From positions 62,001 through 126,000 of the forward strand of contig JBFMDX010000007.1 of NCBI GenBank assembly GCA_040753795.1: a stretch of DNA of 64,000 bases. The letters are read 5' to 3'. The position numbers and the translations under genes are program-made. Source of the DNA: Thermodesulfobacteriota bacterium (GTDB lineage Bacteria; Desulfobacterota; Desulfobacteria; Desulfobacterales; Desulfosudaceae). Under the pieces are notes generated by a model. That model did not search any database, was not told the DNA's origin, and saw only the letters and a program-made list of their open reading frames with translations. Numbering within the stretch: position 1 is the first letter of the stretch; each line of letters opens with the position of its first letter. This document shows, piece after piece, positions 7,870 to 15,966 of the stretch.

Positions 7870-9618
7870 CTACCCGTTTTTCCGCAGCATCCTTCCGGGC
7901 AAATCCCGGTTGATCCGTTTTCCGTTCTCCACCACCTGCCGGCCGTTGATAAAAACCATATCCAGCCCTTCAGCGGCATGCCGGGGATCAGCGAAAGTGG
8001 CTTGGGTCCGGAAATTTTCCGCGTCGATCACCAGTAGATCGGCCTGGAACCCTTCCCGGATCAGGCCCCGGTTTTTAATGCCGAAATGTCCGGCCGGAAT
8101 CGAGGTGCACTTGGCCACGGCGGTCGGCAGGTCCAGCAGATTCTTCTGATAAACATAGCGGTTGATGAACTTGGGATAGCATCCGTAGAACAAATAGGCC
8201 GGACGTCCCATGCCCAGCAGAATGGTGTCGGTGGAAATCATGGTGCGGGGATCGCTGAGTGCCGGAAAGGTATAGCGCTCGGTGAACAGGTCTTCCGGAT
8301 CGCTCATGGTTTCAAAGGAGAGGACCTGGCCGTCCTCTTCCAGCAGCAGGTCGCACATGACGTCAAAGGGGTGCTGGCTCCGCTCCGCCGCTATCTCGGT
8401 AAACCGGCGGCCCTCCAGGGGCTTGTTCTTTTCGCTGTTGACGGCCATTACCAGCAGGGCGTCCCAGCCCATCTGCCGGATCAGGTTAAGCGACCAGGTG
8501 TTCTTGCCCCGGTGGGGCCATATGGGTTTGCCCTGTTCGATGTCGCGGCGCATCTCCTGCCGGACGGCCTTGTCCCGCAGGCGCTGCAATACGGTCTGGC
8601 GGTCTCCGGTCAAAGCCCAGGGCGGGAAAAAGGCCAGCAGGTGGGTAAAGCCGGTGGTGGTGGGCATGATGTCCATGCCCATGCCCACGCCCGACCGCCG
8701 GACCGATTCCACTTTTTTAAGAATACGGTTCATCTCGACGTCCAGCAGGGCGTCCGGGATCAATTGCACGGCGGTCTTGTCGTGGCGGGCCAGCCACTTG
8801 ATCACCTTCAGGGTCAGAGAGTGAAAAGGACCGGTCCAGGGCACCGAAAAAATATGGGAGATCTGCCCCCGGACATTATTATCGGCGGCCACGCGGGCCA
8901 CCTCGTCAATGGCCTTGTCCAGGCAGTTGCTGGTATAGGACCGCAAGTGGCTGGTAAAAATGGCGTCATGGGCGGTCAGGGGACTGGATATCAGGGAAAG
9001 CTCCCGGGTATCCGAATGCAGCCCCGGCGCGTATTGCAGACCGGTGGACAGGCCGAAGGCGCCCGCCTCCAGGGATTCGGCCAGAAGTCTTTGCATCATG
9101 GCGATGGCCTTGTCGTCGGCCGGTTTGTCCGACTGCCCCAGGGCGGAAATGCGCATCACCCCGTGGGGCACAAGCTGGGCGCAGTTGAGCAGGAGTCCTT
9201 TTTTATCCACGTACTCCATGTAGGACGCCATGGTGTCCCATTGGACATCCCGCTCAAAATCCATCTGCGTGAACACTTCCAGATAGGTCTTGATCTCCTC
9301 CCGGTTCTCCTTTGTAATCGGGGCCAGGGCCATGCCGCAGTTGCCGCCCACAAAAGTGGTGATGCCCTGCTCCACCAGTGGCGTCAGCAGGTCGTCATGG
9401 TCGTTTCTGAAAAAAGTCAGGTCGGCGTGAGAGTGGACGTCGATGAATCCCGGGCAGACCGCCCGCCCGCTCACGTTTTTCCGCTGCCCGGCCTGACATT
9501 GTTTCAGGTCGCCCACGGCGGCAATGGTATCGCCCTGCAGGCCAACATCACCTGAAAAAGGTTTTTGGCCGGAACCATCCACGATCAGCGCGTTTTCAAG
9601 AATGGTATCGAGTCTCAT
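7870..9618 (-). CDS. N-acyl-D-amino-acid deacylase-type amidohydrolase
   Basis: 582 residues. The family hallmark is CPGFIDVHSHADLTF, with His62 and His64 as metal ligands, inside an N-terminal small beta domain followed by a TIM barrel. Other D-aminoacylase-family stretches are GNCGMALAPI, FGLSTGLQYAPG, AHDAIFTSHLR and the C-terminal GLIREGFQADLLVIDAENF. Members hydrolyse N-acyl-D-amino acids or related amides, often with one or two zinc ions. The protein is longer than the roughly 480 residues of classical D-aminoacylase and belongs to the large amidohydrolase-3 group, so the substrate is open. No signal peptide; cytoplasmic. The gene stands alone with a long upstream spacer. Confidence 0.85.
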   Translation of the reverse strand: MRLDTILENALIVDGSGQKPFSGDVGLQGDTIAAVGDLKQCQAGQRKNVSGRAVCPGFIDVHSHADLTFFRNDHDDLLTPLVEQGITTFVGGNCGMALAPITKENREEIKTYLEVFTQMDFERDVQWDTMASYMEYVDKKGLLLNCAQLVPHGVMRISALGQSDKPADDKAIAMMQRLLAESLEAGAFGLSTGLQYAPGLHSDTRELSLISSPLTAHDAIFTSHLRSYTSNCLDKAIDEVARVAADNNVRGQISHIFSVPWTGPFHSLTLKVIKWLARHDKTAVQLIPDALLDVEMNRILKKVESVRRSGVGMGMDIMPTTTGFTHLLAFFPPWALTGDRQTVLQRLRDKAVRQEMRRDIEQGKPIWPHRGKNTWSLNLIRQMGWDALLVMAVNSEKNKPLEGRRFTEIAAERSQHPFDVMCDLLLEEDGQVLSFETMSDPEDLFTERYTFPALSDPRTMISTDTILLGMGRPAYLFYGCYPKFINRYVYQKNLLDLPTAVAKCTSIPAGHFGIKNRGLIREGFQADLLVIDAENFRTQATFADPRHAAEGLDMVFINGRQVVENGKRINRDLPGRMLRKNG

Positions 9619-9716
9619 GATTTCCTGTCCCCTCTATCGTTATTGAAATGGTGATACGCCGGACAGGACTATCCTATTGCAACCCGCAAACCCGGGTCAA
9701 GAGGAAGGGAAAAAAT

Positions 9717-9767
9717 GAGTAAGGCGGCGGGGGGGGAAGGGGAAGGGGGGGATACGCCGCCTTACTC
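9717..9767. repeat. 13-bp hairpin with a G-tract loop
   Basis: GAGTAAGGCGGCG (9717-9729) and CGCCGCCTTACTC (9755-9767) are perfect inverted repeats. Counting from the last arm base, the loop consists of G-runs of about 8, 4 and 7 bases separated by AA. The G-runs could form a quadruplex at the tip of the stem. There is no U-tract, so it is not an ordinary terminator. Confidence 0.6.
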
Positions 9768-10260
9768 CGGAAAGAGCAGAGGAGAAGGGCATTATGTCCT
9801 ATGTCGGTATCTAATACTCCACCAGGATGAGAATTCTATCTTGTTCATGCCCGGCGCTTTCCGTTTTCTAAAATGGTTACGATTATCATCATTTCCATTT
9901 CTTTTCTTCTTGATTACGATCAATTCAAGTTCTGTGCCATATTATCAAAACCTGGCAACAAACCTTTTCGTTTTCCATATCTATCCGATTTTTATTTATA
10001 AAAAATTTATCTTCCACCCTTTTCCCAGAGCCGGCGTCTCAATTTTTTATAGAAACAAGCCCGGTTGTATCAAGAAAAAGGAATACATATCTGTTGCGCA
10101 GGACAAATCGACGAGACTTTCCCTTCTTTACCTGTCATCACCTTGTTTGGCCGGATAATCCTGAATAAAACGATTTAACTGCTTGTAACGATCTGTCTCG
10201 GCTGGATCGTCCGGTAAAGCCGGTCGATGACAACTAAAATTAAGTTTGCCGTCAAGTTTA

Positions 10261-10276
10261 TGGCACCTTTTTTGCT
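10261..10276 (+). promoter_or_regulatory. Sigma-54-type promoter upstream of the DUF255 gene
   Basis: TGGCAC (10261-10266), five bases, then TTGCT (10272-10276) matches the -24/-12 consensus with the required ten bases between GG and GC. Transcription would start near 10287, about 80 bp before the ATG. No enhancer-binding protein gene is in the window. Confidence 0.6.
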
Positions 10277-10365
10277 TTTGTATCATTTATTGATGAAGAA
10301 ATTATTAATTCAGCCAGGCTCGGGAGAAAAGGGTTGAACGATAAACCCGGGCAGGAGGAAGGATC

Positions 10366-12552
10366 ATGGACCCGAACCAGAAATTTGAAAACCGGCTGAT
10401 CCACGAGAAAAGCCCCTATCTCCTGCAGCACGCCCACAACCCGGTGGACTGGCATGCCTGGGGAGAAGAAGTGTTCAGTCTGGCCGCGGCAGCGGACAAA
10501 CCGGTTCTGCTTTCCATCGGTTACTCCACCTGTCATTGGTGCCATGTCATGGCTGACGAGTCTTTTTCCGATCCGGCTGTAGCGGAAATAATGAACCGCG
10601 CCTTTTTCTGCATCAAGCTGGACCGGGAGGAGCGGCCGGACATCGATCATATTTATATCACGGCGGTATCGGCCTTGAACGGATCAGCCGGCTGGCCCCT
10701 GAATGTCTTTTTGACTCCGGACGGGCGGCCTTTTTTCGGCGGTACCTATTTTCCGCCGGCCGGGCGGCCGGGACTGCCCTCCTGGAAAGATGTTCTGCTT
10801 CACATTGAACGGGCCTGGAACGATCCGGAAACAAAAAAGAAAATCCTTGCCTCTTCCACCGCCTTGACCGACGTTCTCAAACAGCACCTGTCAAGCCGGG
10901 CCGGGCCCCCGGTCAACGGGCAGCAAGCAAACGACATGCAACTGATTGCCGGGGCGGTAAAGGTATTGGCCGACAATTACGATAACAATTTCGGCGGATT
11001 CAGCCGGGCGCCCAAGTTTCCCATGCCCCCCACCCTGTCCTTTCTGCTGACCGCGGCCCGGCTCGGCCGGATTCAAAAGATCGAGCCCCGGATGGGGCAG
11101 GCCGCCCTGGACATGGTCCGTCACACGTTAAAAACCATGGCCGACGGCGGCATTTTCGACCAGGTGGGCGGCGGGTTTCACCGTTACGCCACGGACGAGC
11201 GATGGCATCTGCCTCACTTTGAAAAAATGCTTTACGACAATGCCCAGCTGGCCTCCGTTTACCTGGACGCGCAGGACCTGATCGATGACCCCTGGCCATC
11301 GGAAAAAGCCGCGGAAATCCTTGACTACATGGTCCGGGATTTGATGCGGCCGGAAGGTGGTTTCTACTCGGCCGAAGACGCGGACAGCTACCCGGGCAAG
11401 CCAGGCGTCGGTCATAAAAAGGAAGGCGCCTTTTACGGCTGGCGGCTTTCCGACGTTCAGTCCGCGCTGCCCCGTCAGGACGCCGACATCATGGCCTATC
11501 ACTTCGGCCTGGAACCGGACGGCAATGTCCGGCACGATCCCTCCGGCGAATTCGGCGGCATCAACGTACCGTTTTGCGCCCATACCCTGGCGGAAACCGC
11601 GGCGCGGTTTGCCCTGTCCGAAGAAGAGGCCGGGCGGATTCTGTCCCGGGGCCGGGATATTCTGTTCGCGGAAAGAAACCGGCGGCCGCGGCCCCACCTG
11701 GACGACAAAATCCTCACCTCATGGAACGGGCTGGCCCTGACGGCATTATCAAAAGGGTTCCTGGTTCTTGGCCGGGAAAAATATCTGGAGGGGGCCCGAA
11801 AAACCGCGGCCTTTATCCATGAGAACCTTTATGACGAGGCCACCGGCAACCTCAGACGGCGCTGGCGGGACGGCGAGGCCGGCATCGACGGCCTGGCCGA
11901 GGATTACATCTTCCTGGTTCAGGGCCTGCTTGATCTGTACCGGGCGGGGCTTGATCCGGACCACCTGGCCTGGGCGCTGGAAATTTCCGACCGGTTTTAC
12001 AACCTCTTCTATGACAACATGTCCGGCTCCTGCTTTGCCGTGGCCGACGGCCATGACCGCCATTTGCTTTTCCGGCCGGCCGATGAAACGGACAACGTCC
12101 TGCCCTCGGTCTCTTCAACGGCTGTTCTGGCCTTCCAGCGGCTGGCCGCCCTGACCGGCAGCGCCAGGTATGAGCAGGCCGCCGGGCGGCTGCTGGCCCG
12201 GGCCCGGGCCGGCCTGGAACAGCACCCGGTTTCCGCGCCCCTGATGCTGGCCGCCCTGGGCAACAGGCTGGCCGGGCACAACCGGATTGTCGTCTTCGGG
12301 AATCTCACCGATGCCGTCACCGGGGCAATGATCCAGGCAGCCCGGTCGAACGCGGCTGTTGGAAACGATGTGTTGCTGATTGACGGCCCGGCCGCCATTG
12401 ACACGCTCGGACCACACATCCCGGACATTCTGTCCTATGTTCCCGGCGATAACAGGCCTGCGGCCTGGGTCTGCGCCGGACACACCTGCCACCCCCCGGT
12501 CAGCGATCCGGACAAAGTAAGGCGGCTCCTGTCGGTGAATGGAAAAGATTGA
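10366..12552 (+). CDS. DUF255 thioredoxin-domain protein (YyaL/SPATA20 family)
   Basis: 728 residues, close to the family's usual length. The N-terminal thioredoxin-like domain carries [10 protein letters not shown] and STCHWCHVM (Cys56, Cys59), then [11 protein letters not shown] and [12 protein letters not shown]. The remaining 500 residues form an (alpha/alpha)6-barrel-like region ([46 protein letters not shown]) resembling sugar epimerases. Family members are widespread and their reaction is not established. The protein has no export signal. ATG at 10366 follows GGAGGAAGG. It stands alone and appears to be under sigma-54 control, which would make it a regulated rather than housekeeping gene. 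Confidence 0.9.
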   Translation: MDPNQKFENRLIHEKSPYLLQHAHNPVDWHAWGEEVFSLAAAADKPVLLSIGYSTCHWCHVMADESFSDPAVAEIMNRAFFCIKLDREERPDIDHIYITAVSALNGSAGWPLNVFLTPDGRPFFGGTYFPPAGRPGLPSWKDVLLHIERAWNDPETKKKILASSTALTDVLKQHLSSRAGPPVNGQQANDMQLIAGAVKVLADNYDNNFGGFSRAPKFPMPPTLSFLLTAARLGRIQKIEPRMGQAALDMVRHTLKTMADGGIFDQVGGGFHRYATDERWHLPHFEKMLYDNAQLASVYLDAQDLIDDPWPSEKAAEILDYMVRDLMRPEGGFYSAEDADSYPGKPGVGHKKEGAFYGWRLSDVQSALPRQDADIMAYHFGLEPDGNVRHDPSGEFGGINVPFCAHTLAETAARFALSEEEAGRILSRGRDILFAERNRRPRPHLDDKILTSWNGLALTALSKGFLVLGREKYLEGARKTAAFIHENLYDEATGNLRRRWRDGEAGIDGLAEDYIFLVQGLLDLYRAGLDPDHLAWALEISDRFYNLFYDNMSGSCFAVADGHDRHLLFRPADETDNVLPSVSSTAVLAFQRLAALTGSARYEQAAGRLLARARAGLEQHPVSAPLMLAALGNRLAGHNRIVVFGNLTDAVTGAMIQAARSNAAVGNDVLLIDGPAAIDTLGPHIPDILSYVPGDNRPAAWVCAGHTCHPPVSDPDKVRRLLSVNGKD

Positions 12553-12646
12553 ACGGCCCCGGCCGATAAGTGGAGCCTCGGTATGATTGGGAATATCCTT
12601 AAAGGCTGCCTTAAAATCAACTCGGGAGTCAGAACTATATTAAGGA

Positions 12647-12857
12647 CGCATTCGGGAAGGGGTTCTTGTTCGCTCCCCGATCATTTTGGGCGGGATCAGG
12701 CGCCTTCGCTGAATTTCTCGAACTCGGGCTGTTCAATCTTGCATGAGATGTCCGGACCACACCCTCAAACAGCGAGAAATTCCTGACGCGAAGCCCCCTG
12801 ATCCCTTTTTCCCAAAATGCCCGCAGGTCGCTCGCAAAAACCCCTTTCCCGAATGCG
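12647..12857 (+). repeat. Long palindromic intergenic element, copy A
   Basis: A 211-bp imperfect palindrome. The outer ends CGCATTCGGGAA and TTCCCGAATGCG pair, as do the inner blocks CATTTTGGG/CCCAAAATG, GGGATCAGG/CCTGATCCC and AATTTCTCG/CGAGAAATT. The core TTTCTCGAACTCGGGCTG is at 12714-12731. The same 18-mer occurs in copies B, C and D. It fills most of the 494-bp gap 12553-13046, where I see no gene. Confidence 0.85.
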
Positions 12858-13046
12858 GCGAGTGAATACTCGACAATAGATGGTTGGTTCTCTGACAACT
12901 TTCGCAAGAAAACCCGGCAGATTGACATGCCTTTTAAAACACCATAAAAACTGTTTGAAGGGGTTGGGCGCTTCTTTTATTAGAACCTTTTAGATGAGCC
13001 CCAAGGAAAAACGTCCATTCAATAATCTTTTAGCCGGGAAAAAGCC

Positions 13047-13934
13047 ATGAAAAGGATTCTCTCGTTTATGTTTATCCTGTCCACGATCTGCGGTTTCAGT
13101 ATCGCCGATGAAGTGCCATTATGGATTGGCATTGTCAGAGTCGACGGGATTCTTGTGCCGATTGGCACATATAAAGACAACTGGGTAAAGGCATGGCCTG
13201 AAATATCCATAGATGAACAGCCCGAAGTGGATAAGCTTGCTAAAACGACTAACGGTAAAATGAAACTGCAAGATATTCCTGATGCGTGGAAAGGCGGCAT
13301 AAAGGAAATACCTGCGAAAGTTTTTTTATGGAGCGGAGGACCTGATGCAAAAAATCTGAATGTAGTTGATGCTGAACAGTATAGTTCTCATTGCTCTGGT
13401 GGATGGGGCCTTAAAACAGATTTGCATCCCACAGAAACGGTTGACTGTGCTCCGACGCCCAAAGTGGGAATTGCCGCCAATCTTCAGTCGAATATTATTC
13501 CTTTCGAACATCTAAACAAAGAAAGCGAGATTCCTTCATCTTTGGTCAACGCCATAAAAGCAAAATTTGAGGCAAAAGCCCCGGTTGAACTGACAAAAAT
13601 CTATAGAGTAAAAAATAGAGAGCGGGTGCTGTATTTCATTGAGGCACAGGAAAAACAGCTAGGTTCAGACCCGGACTGCTATAATTTGAATTCCACCAAC
13701 AACTGGGTGTTGGTTAAGGGTGACAAGATATCGTTCTTGAGTTCGGAATTGATTACCACAACTTGTGACAGCGAAGGAATACACGAACTTATCCCTGGCG
13801 TTTTGATATCTGTACGGGGAAAACAATATATCGTATCAGAAAATTATGGTTATGAATGGGGGTTCTATACGATTCACGAACTCCTTGACGAAAGCATGAA
13901 GGAAGTCTTAAACGTTGGCGAAGGCGGGTGTTAG
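13047..13934 (+). CDS. Secreted hypothetical protein, AT-rich gene
   Basis: 295 residues with a clear Sec signal peptide (MKRILSFMFILSTICGFSIA, cleavage near residue 20). I do not recognise the mature protein. It is rich in Lys, Glu and Ile, has several cysteines and no internal membrane segment, and mentions no known catalytic motif. Base composition and codon use are visibly more AT-rich than every neighbour. The gene sits alone between two inverted copies of the long palindromic repeat (A and B), which suggests it arrived as a cassette. A ribosome site is weak (AGCCGGGAAAAAGCC before the ATG). Likely periplasmic or outer-envelope; function unknown. Confidence 0.75.
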   Translation: MKRILSFMFILSTICGFSIADEVPLWIGIVRVDGILVPIGTYKDNWVKAWPEISIDEQPEVDKLAKTTNGKMKLQDIPDAWKGGIKEIPAKVFLWSGGPDAKNLNVVDAEQYSSHCSGGWGLKTDLHPTETVDCAPTPKVGIAANLQSNIIPFEHLNKESEIPSSLVNAIKAKFEAKAPVELTKIYRVKNRERVLYFIEAQEKQLGSDPDCYNLNSTNNWVLVKGDKISFLSSELITTTCDSEGIHELIPGVLISVRGKQYIVSENYGYEWGFYTIHELLDESMKEVLNVGEGGC

Positions 13935-14002
13935 TTTTATCCACTGCATGACCTGCCGGCGTGAAAAGGCACACAAACAGTCAATGGGAGTCTTTCCCGC
14001 AC

Positions 14003-14206
14003 ATTGCCAAAAGTGTGTTTGTAAGCGCCTTTGAGCCTTTTGGGAAATAGCCGGATGGCGTCATCCGCGAAATGCGTTTCTCGCTGTCCGAGGGTGTTGG
14101 CAGATCTCTCAGGGTATGCGGTACAGCCCGAGTTCGAGAAACGCCGCGGATGAGGACATCCGGCCCCAAAAGGGTCAGGACGCGAACAAACATGCTTCTG
14201 GCAACA
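14003..14206 (-). repeat. Long palindromic intergenic element, copy B
   Basis: About 200 bp, opposite in orientation to copy A: CAGCCCGAGTTCGAGAAA at 14124-14141 is the reverse complement of the shared 18-mer. The outer arms ATTGCCAAAAGTGTGTTTG and CAAACATGCTTCTGGCAAC pair with few mismatches. The inner arms CGGATG.CGTCATCCGCG and CGCGGATGAGGACATCCG also pair. The arm sequence differs from copy A. Confidence 0.85.
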
Positions 14207-14235
14207 ACGCATGTATATTCTTTTCCAGAATTACA

Positions 14236-14255
14236 GGGCGACCGGCGGGTCGCCC
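14236..14255. repeat. Hairpin of the GGGCGACC/GGTCGCCC type
   Basis: GGGCGACC and GGTCGCCC flank a four-base loop. A longer hairpin of the same sequence type lies at 42129-42157. These are short REP-like intergenic palindromes and could stop transcription, though there is no U-tract. Confidence 0.5.
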
Positions 14256-14324
14256 CTACAACCTTTCTTCAGGATGACGGGCAGCCATGAAGGCGCCTTG
14301 GGCAGGGGCACGACGCGCCGCTCT

Positions 14325-14342
14325 GGAAGGCTGAAGCCTTCC
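14325..14342. repeat. REP-like 18-bp palindrome GGAAGGCT-GA-AGCCTTCC, copy 1
   Basis: Eight-base arms with a two-base centre, preceded by GGCAGGGGCACGACGCGCCG. Copies 2 and 3 are at 41301-41318 and 43364-43381. It fills part of the 493-bp gap 13935-14427, which has no other gene. Confidence 0.6.
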
Positions 14343-14427
14343 CCGGCAAGAACCCATCATCGGCAGGCCAAAGCAGCCAGACCTCGTCCGGCGGGGCTGA
14401 AGAAAAACCGCTTTAAGGGGAATTGAA

Positions 14428-15966
14428 ATCGATAACCGTCCTGACAACGCCGCCAGCAATGGAGAACAGAGACGCGGGCAGACGGATTTTGACGTCATCG
14501 TCATCGGCACCGGCCTGGGCGGTTCCGCGGCCGGGGCCATCTGCGCCCGCAACGGCCTGAAGACCCTGATCCTGGAAAAGAACCCCCGGCCCGGCGGCTC
14601 CTGCTCCTATTATCTCAAACAGGGCTTTCACGTGGACACCGGCGCCCACCTGTTCATCCGGGGCAACGAAGGCCCCTTCGGCGACTGCACCCGCCGCCTG
14701 GGCATGGGCGACGCCATCCGTTTTCTCTACTGCGACCCGGTGACGCACCTGCGCGGCTTCAACCTGGACCTGGCCCTGCCGGCCGGCCGGATCGCCCGGA
14801 TCTTCTTCCTGCTGCGCTTTATCCTCCAGGCCGAGATCCCCCTGGCCGAATATCCGGCCATTATCCGCATGATCCGCGACATGATCCGCATGACGCCGCC
14901 GGAGATCGAGGCCCTGGACCGCGTCTCCATCGAAGAATTCATGCGGCGCTACACCACCAACATCCAGGTGATCACGGTGCTGGGCTACCTGATGGGGCTC
15001 TATTTCATCCTGCCCATCTGGGAGGCGTCGGCCGGGGAATCGGTCTGGAATTTCCAGAAACTGGCGGCACGGGGGCTGACCGTCTGCTATCCCAGGGGCG
15101 GCACGGTAACCATTCCGAAAACATTTCTGGAAGGGGCCCGGAATTTTTCGGCCGAAGTCCGCATGAACGCGCCGGTCAGACGCATTACCATCGCCGGAGG
15201 GCGGGCCACGGGCGTGGTCCTTAAAAACGGCGAGGCCATCACCGCCCGGGCCGTCATCAGCACTTCCTCGGCCAACGACACCGTCCTGAAGCTGGCCGGC
15301 GAAAAACACTTTCCCGCCCCCTACCTTGAGACCATCCGCGCCCTGACCCCGTCCATGACCGCCTTTCAGGCCAAAATCGGCGTTAAGAAAAAACTCATCA
15401 GGGCCGGCTCCCTGGTGGGCCTCTACCCGCCCCGGCAGGAAGGCAAAGTCAGCGAAGCCCTCATGCGGCGGCTGTACCAGGATGCCCTGCAGGGCAAGTC
15501 GGGCGATTACATTCCCGTTTACATGCCCGTGCCCAGCAACTTTGATCCGGAACTGGCGCCGGAGGGCTGCCAGCTTATAACGGCCGTGGCCGCCGCACCC
15601 CACCTGGGCATTCCGCTGGAAGACCCGCCTTCGGTGTGGATGGACAAAATGATGACGGCCTTCTATCGACTGGTGCCGGGCCTGGAGGATAACATGATGT
15701 TCTGCGACCGCTGGACGGTACGCGCCCTGGCCGCCTGGATCGGCAAGAGCAGCGGGGCCGCCATTTCCACGGCCCAGAGCGTCACCCAGACCGGCGGCAA
15801 CCGCCTGCCTCATGAGACGCCGGTGCGGGGACTTTACCTGGCCGGGGACTGCGCCGGCCCGGCCCGGGGGGTGGGCACGGAACTGGCCTGCCAGAGCGGT
15901 ATGGACGGCGCCGACCTGGTCACCAGGGACCTTGGCGGAATCAGGTCAGGCTTTGAACGTACTTGA
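14428..15966 (+). CDS. Phytoene-desaturase-like FAD-dependent oxidoreductase
   Basis: The dinucleotide-binding motif FDVIVIGTGLGGSAAG near the N-terminus, ARNGLKTLILEKN and the C-terminal FAD motif GLYLAGDCAGPARGVGTE place it in the CrtI/retinol-saturase/amine-oxidase family. These proteins dehydrogenate or isomerise lipophilic polyenes; the substrate here is unknown. No ATG, GTG or TTG lies in frame upstream of the nucleotide-binding motif. ATC at 14428, seven bases after AGGGG, is the best start, giving 512 residues. An ATG at 14459 is in another frame, so a sequencing error or frameshift near the start is an alternative. The 3' end overlaps the convergent gene by 26 bp. Confidence 0.82.
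   Translation: MDNRPDNAASNGEQRRGQTDFDVIVIGTGLGGSAAGAICARNGLKTLILEKNPRPGGSCSYYLKQGFHVDTGAHLFIRGNEGPFGDCTRRLGMGDAIRFLYCDPVTHLRGFNLDLALPAGRIARIFFLLRFILQAEIPLAEYPAIIRMIRDMIRMTPPEIEALDRVSIEEFMRRYTTNIQVITVLGYLMGLYFILPIWEASAGESVWNFQKLAARGLTVCYPRGGTVTIPKTFLEGARNFSAEVRMNAPVRRITIAGGRATGVVLKNGEAITARAVISTSSANDTVLKLAGEKHFPAPYLETIRALTPSMTAFQAKIGVKKKLIRAGSLVGLYPPRQEGKVSEALMRRLYQDALQGKSGDYIPVYMPVPSNFDPELAPEGCQLITAVAAAPHLGIPLEDPPSVWMDKMMTAFYRLVPGLEDNMMFCDRWTVRALAAWIGKSSGAAISTAQSVTQTGGNRLPHETPVRGLYLAGDCAGPARGVGTELACQSGMDGADLVTRDLGGIRSGFERT

Larger units (their letters stand above)
9619..10365. other. Long AT-rich spacer with hairpin and promoter elements
   Basis: This 747-bp gap separates two divergent genes. 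It is much richer in A and T than its surroundings. It holds a hairpin with a G-rich loop (9717-9767) and a sigma-54-like promoter (10261-10276). A 147-codon frame at 9715-10158 begins inside the hairpin and encodes no recognisable protein. Confidence 0.6.

Noticed and set aside
8086-9555. 489-codon open frame on the plus strand
   Set aside because: Antisense to the amidohydrolase, which has clear motifs and a start; the frame encodes Gln/Gly/His-rich low-complexity sequence.
9715-10158. 147-codon open frame in the spacer
   Set aside because: Starts inside the G-rich hairpin, has no ribosome site and its protein is a mix of Gly runs and random aromatic residues.
12635-12928. Minus-strand frame across element A
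   Set aside because: The frame is the reverse complement of a palindromic repeat and parallels similar frames in copies B and D, so it reflects the repeat and not a gene.
14413-15813. 466-codon open frame on the minus strand
   Set aside because: Antisense to the CrtI-like gene, with no domain and Gly/His/Gln-rich shadow composition.
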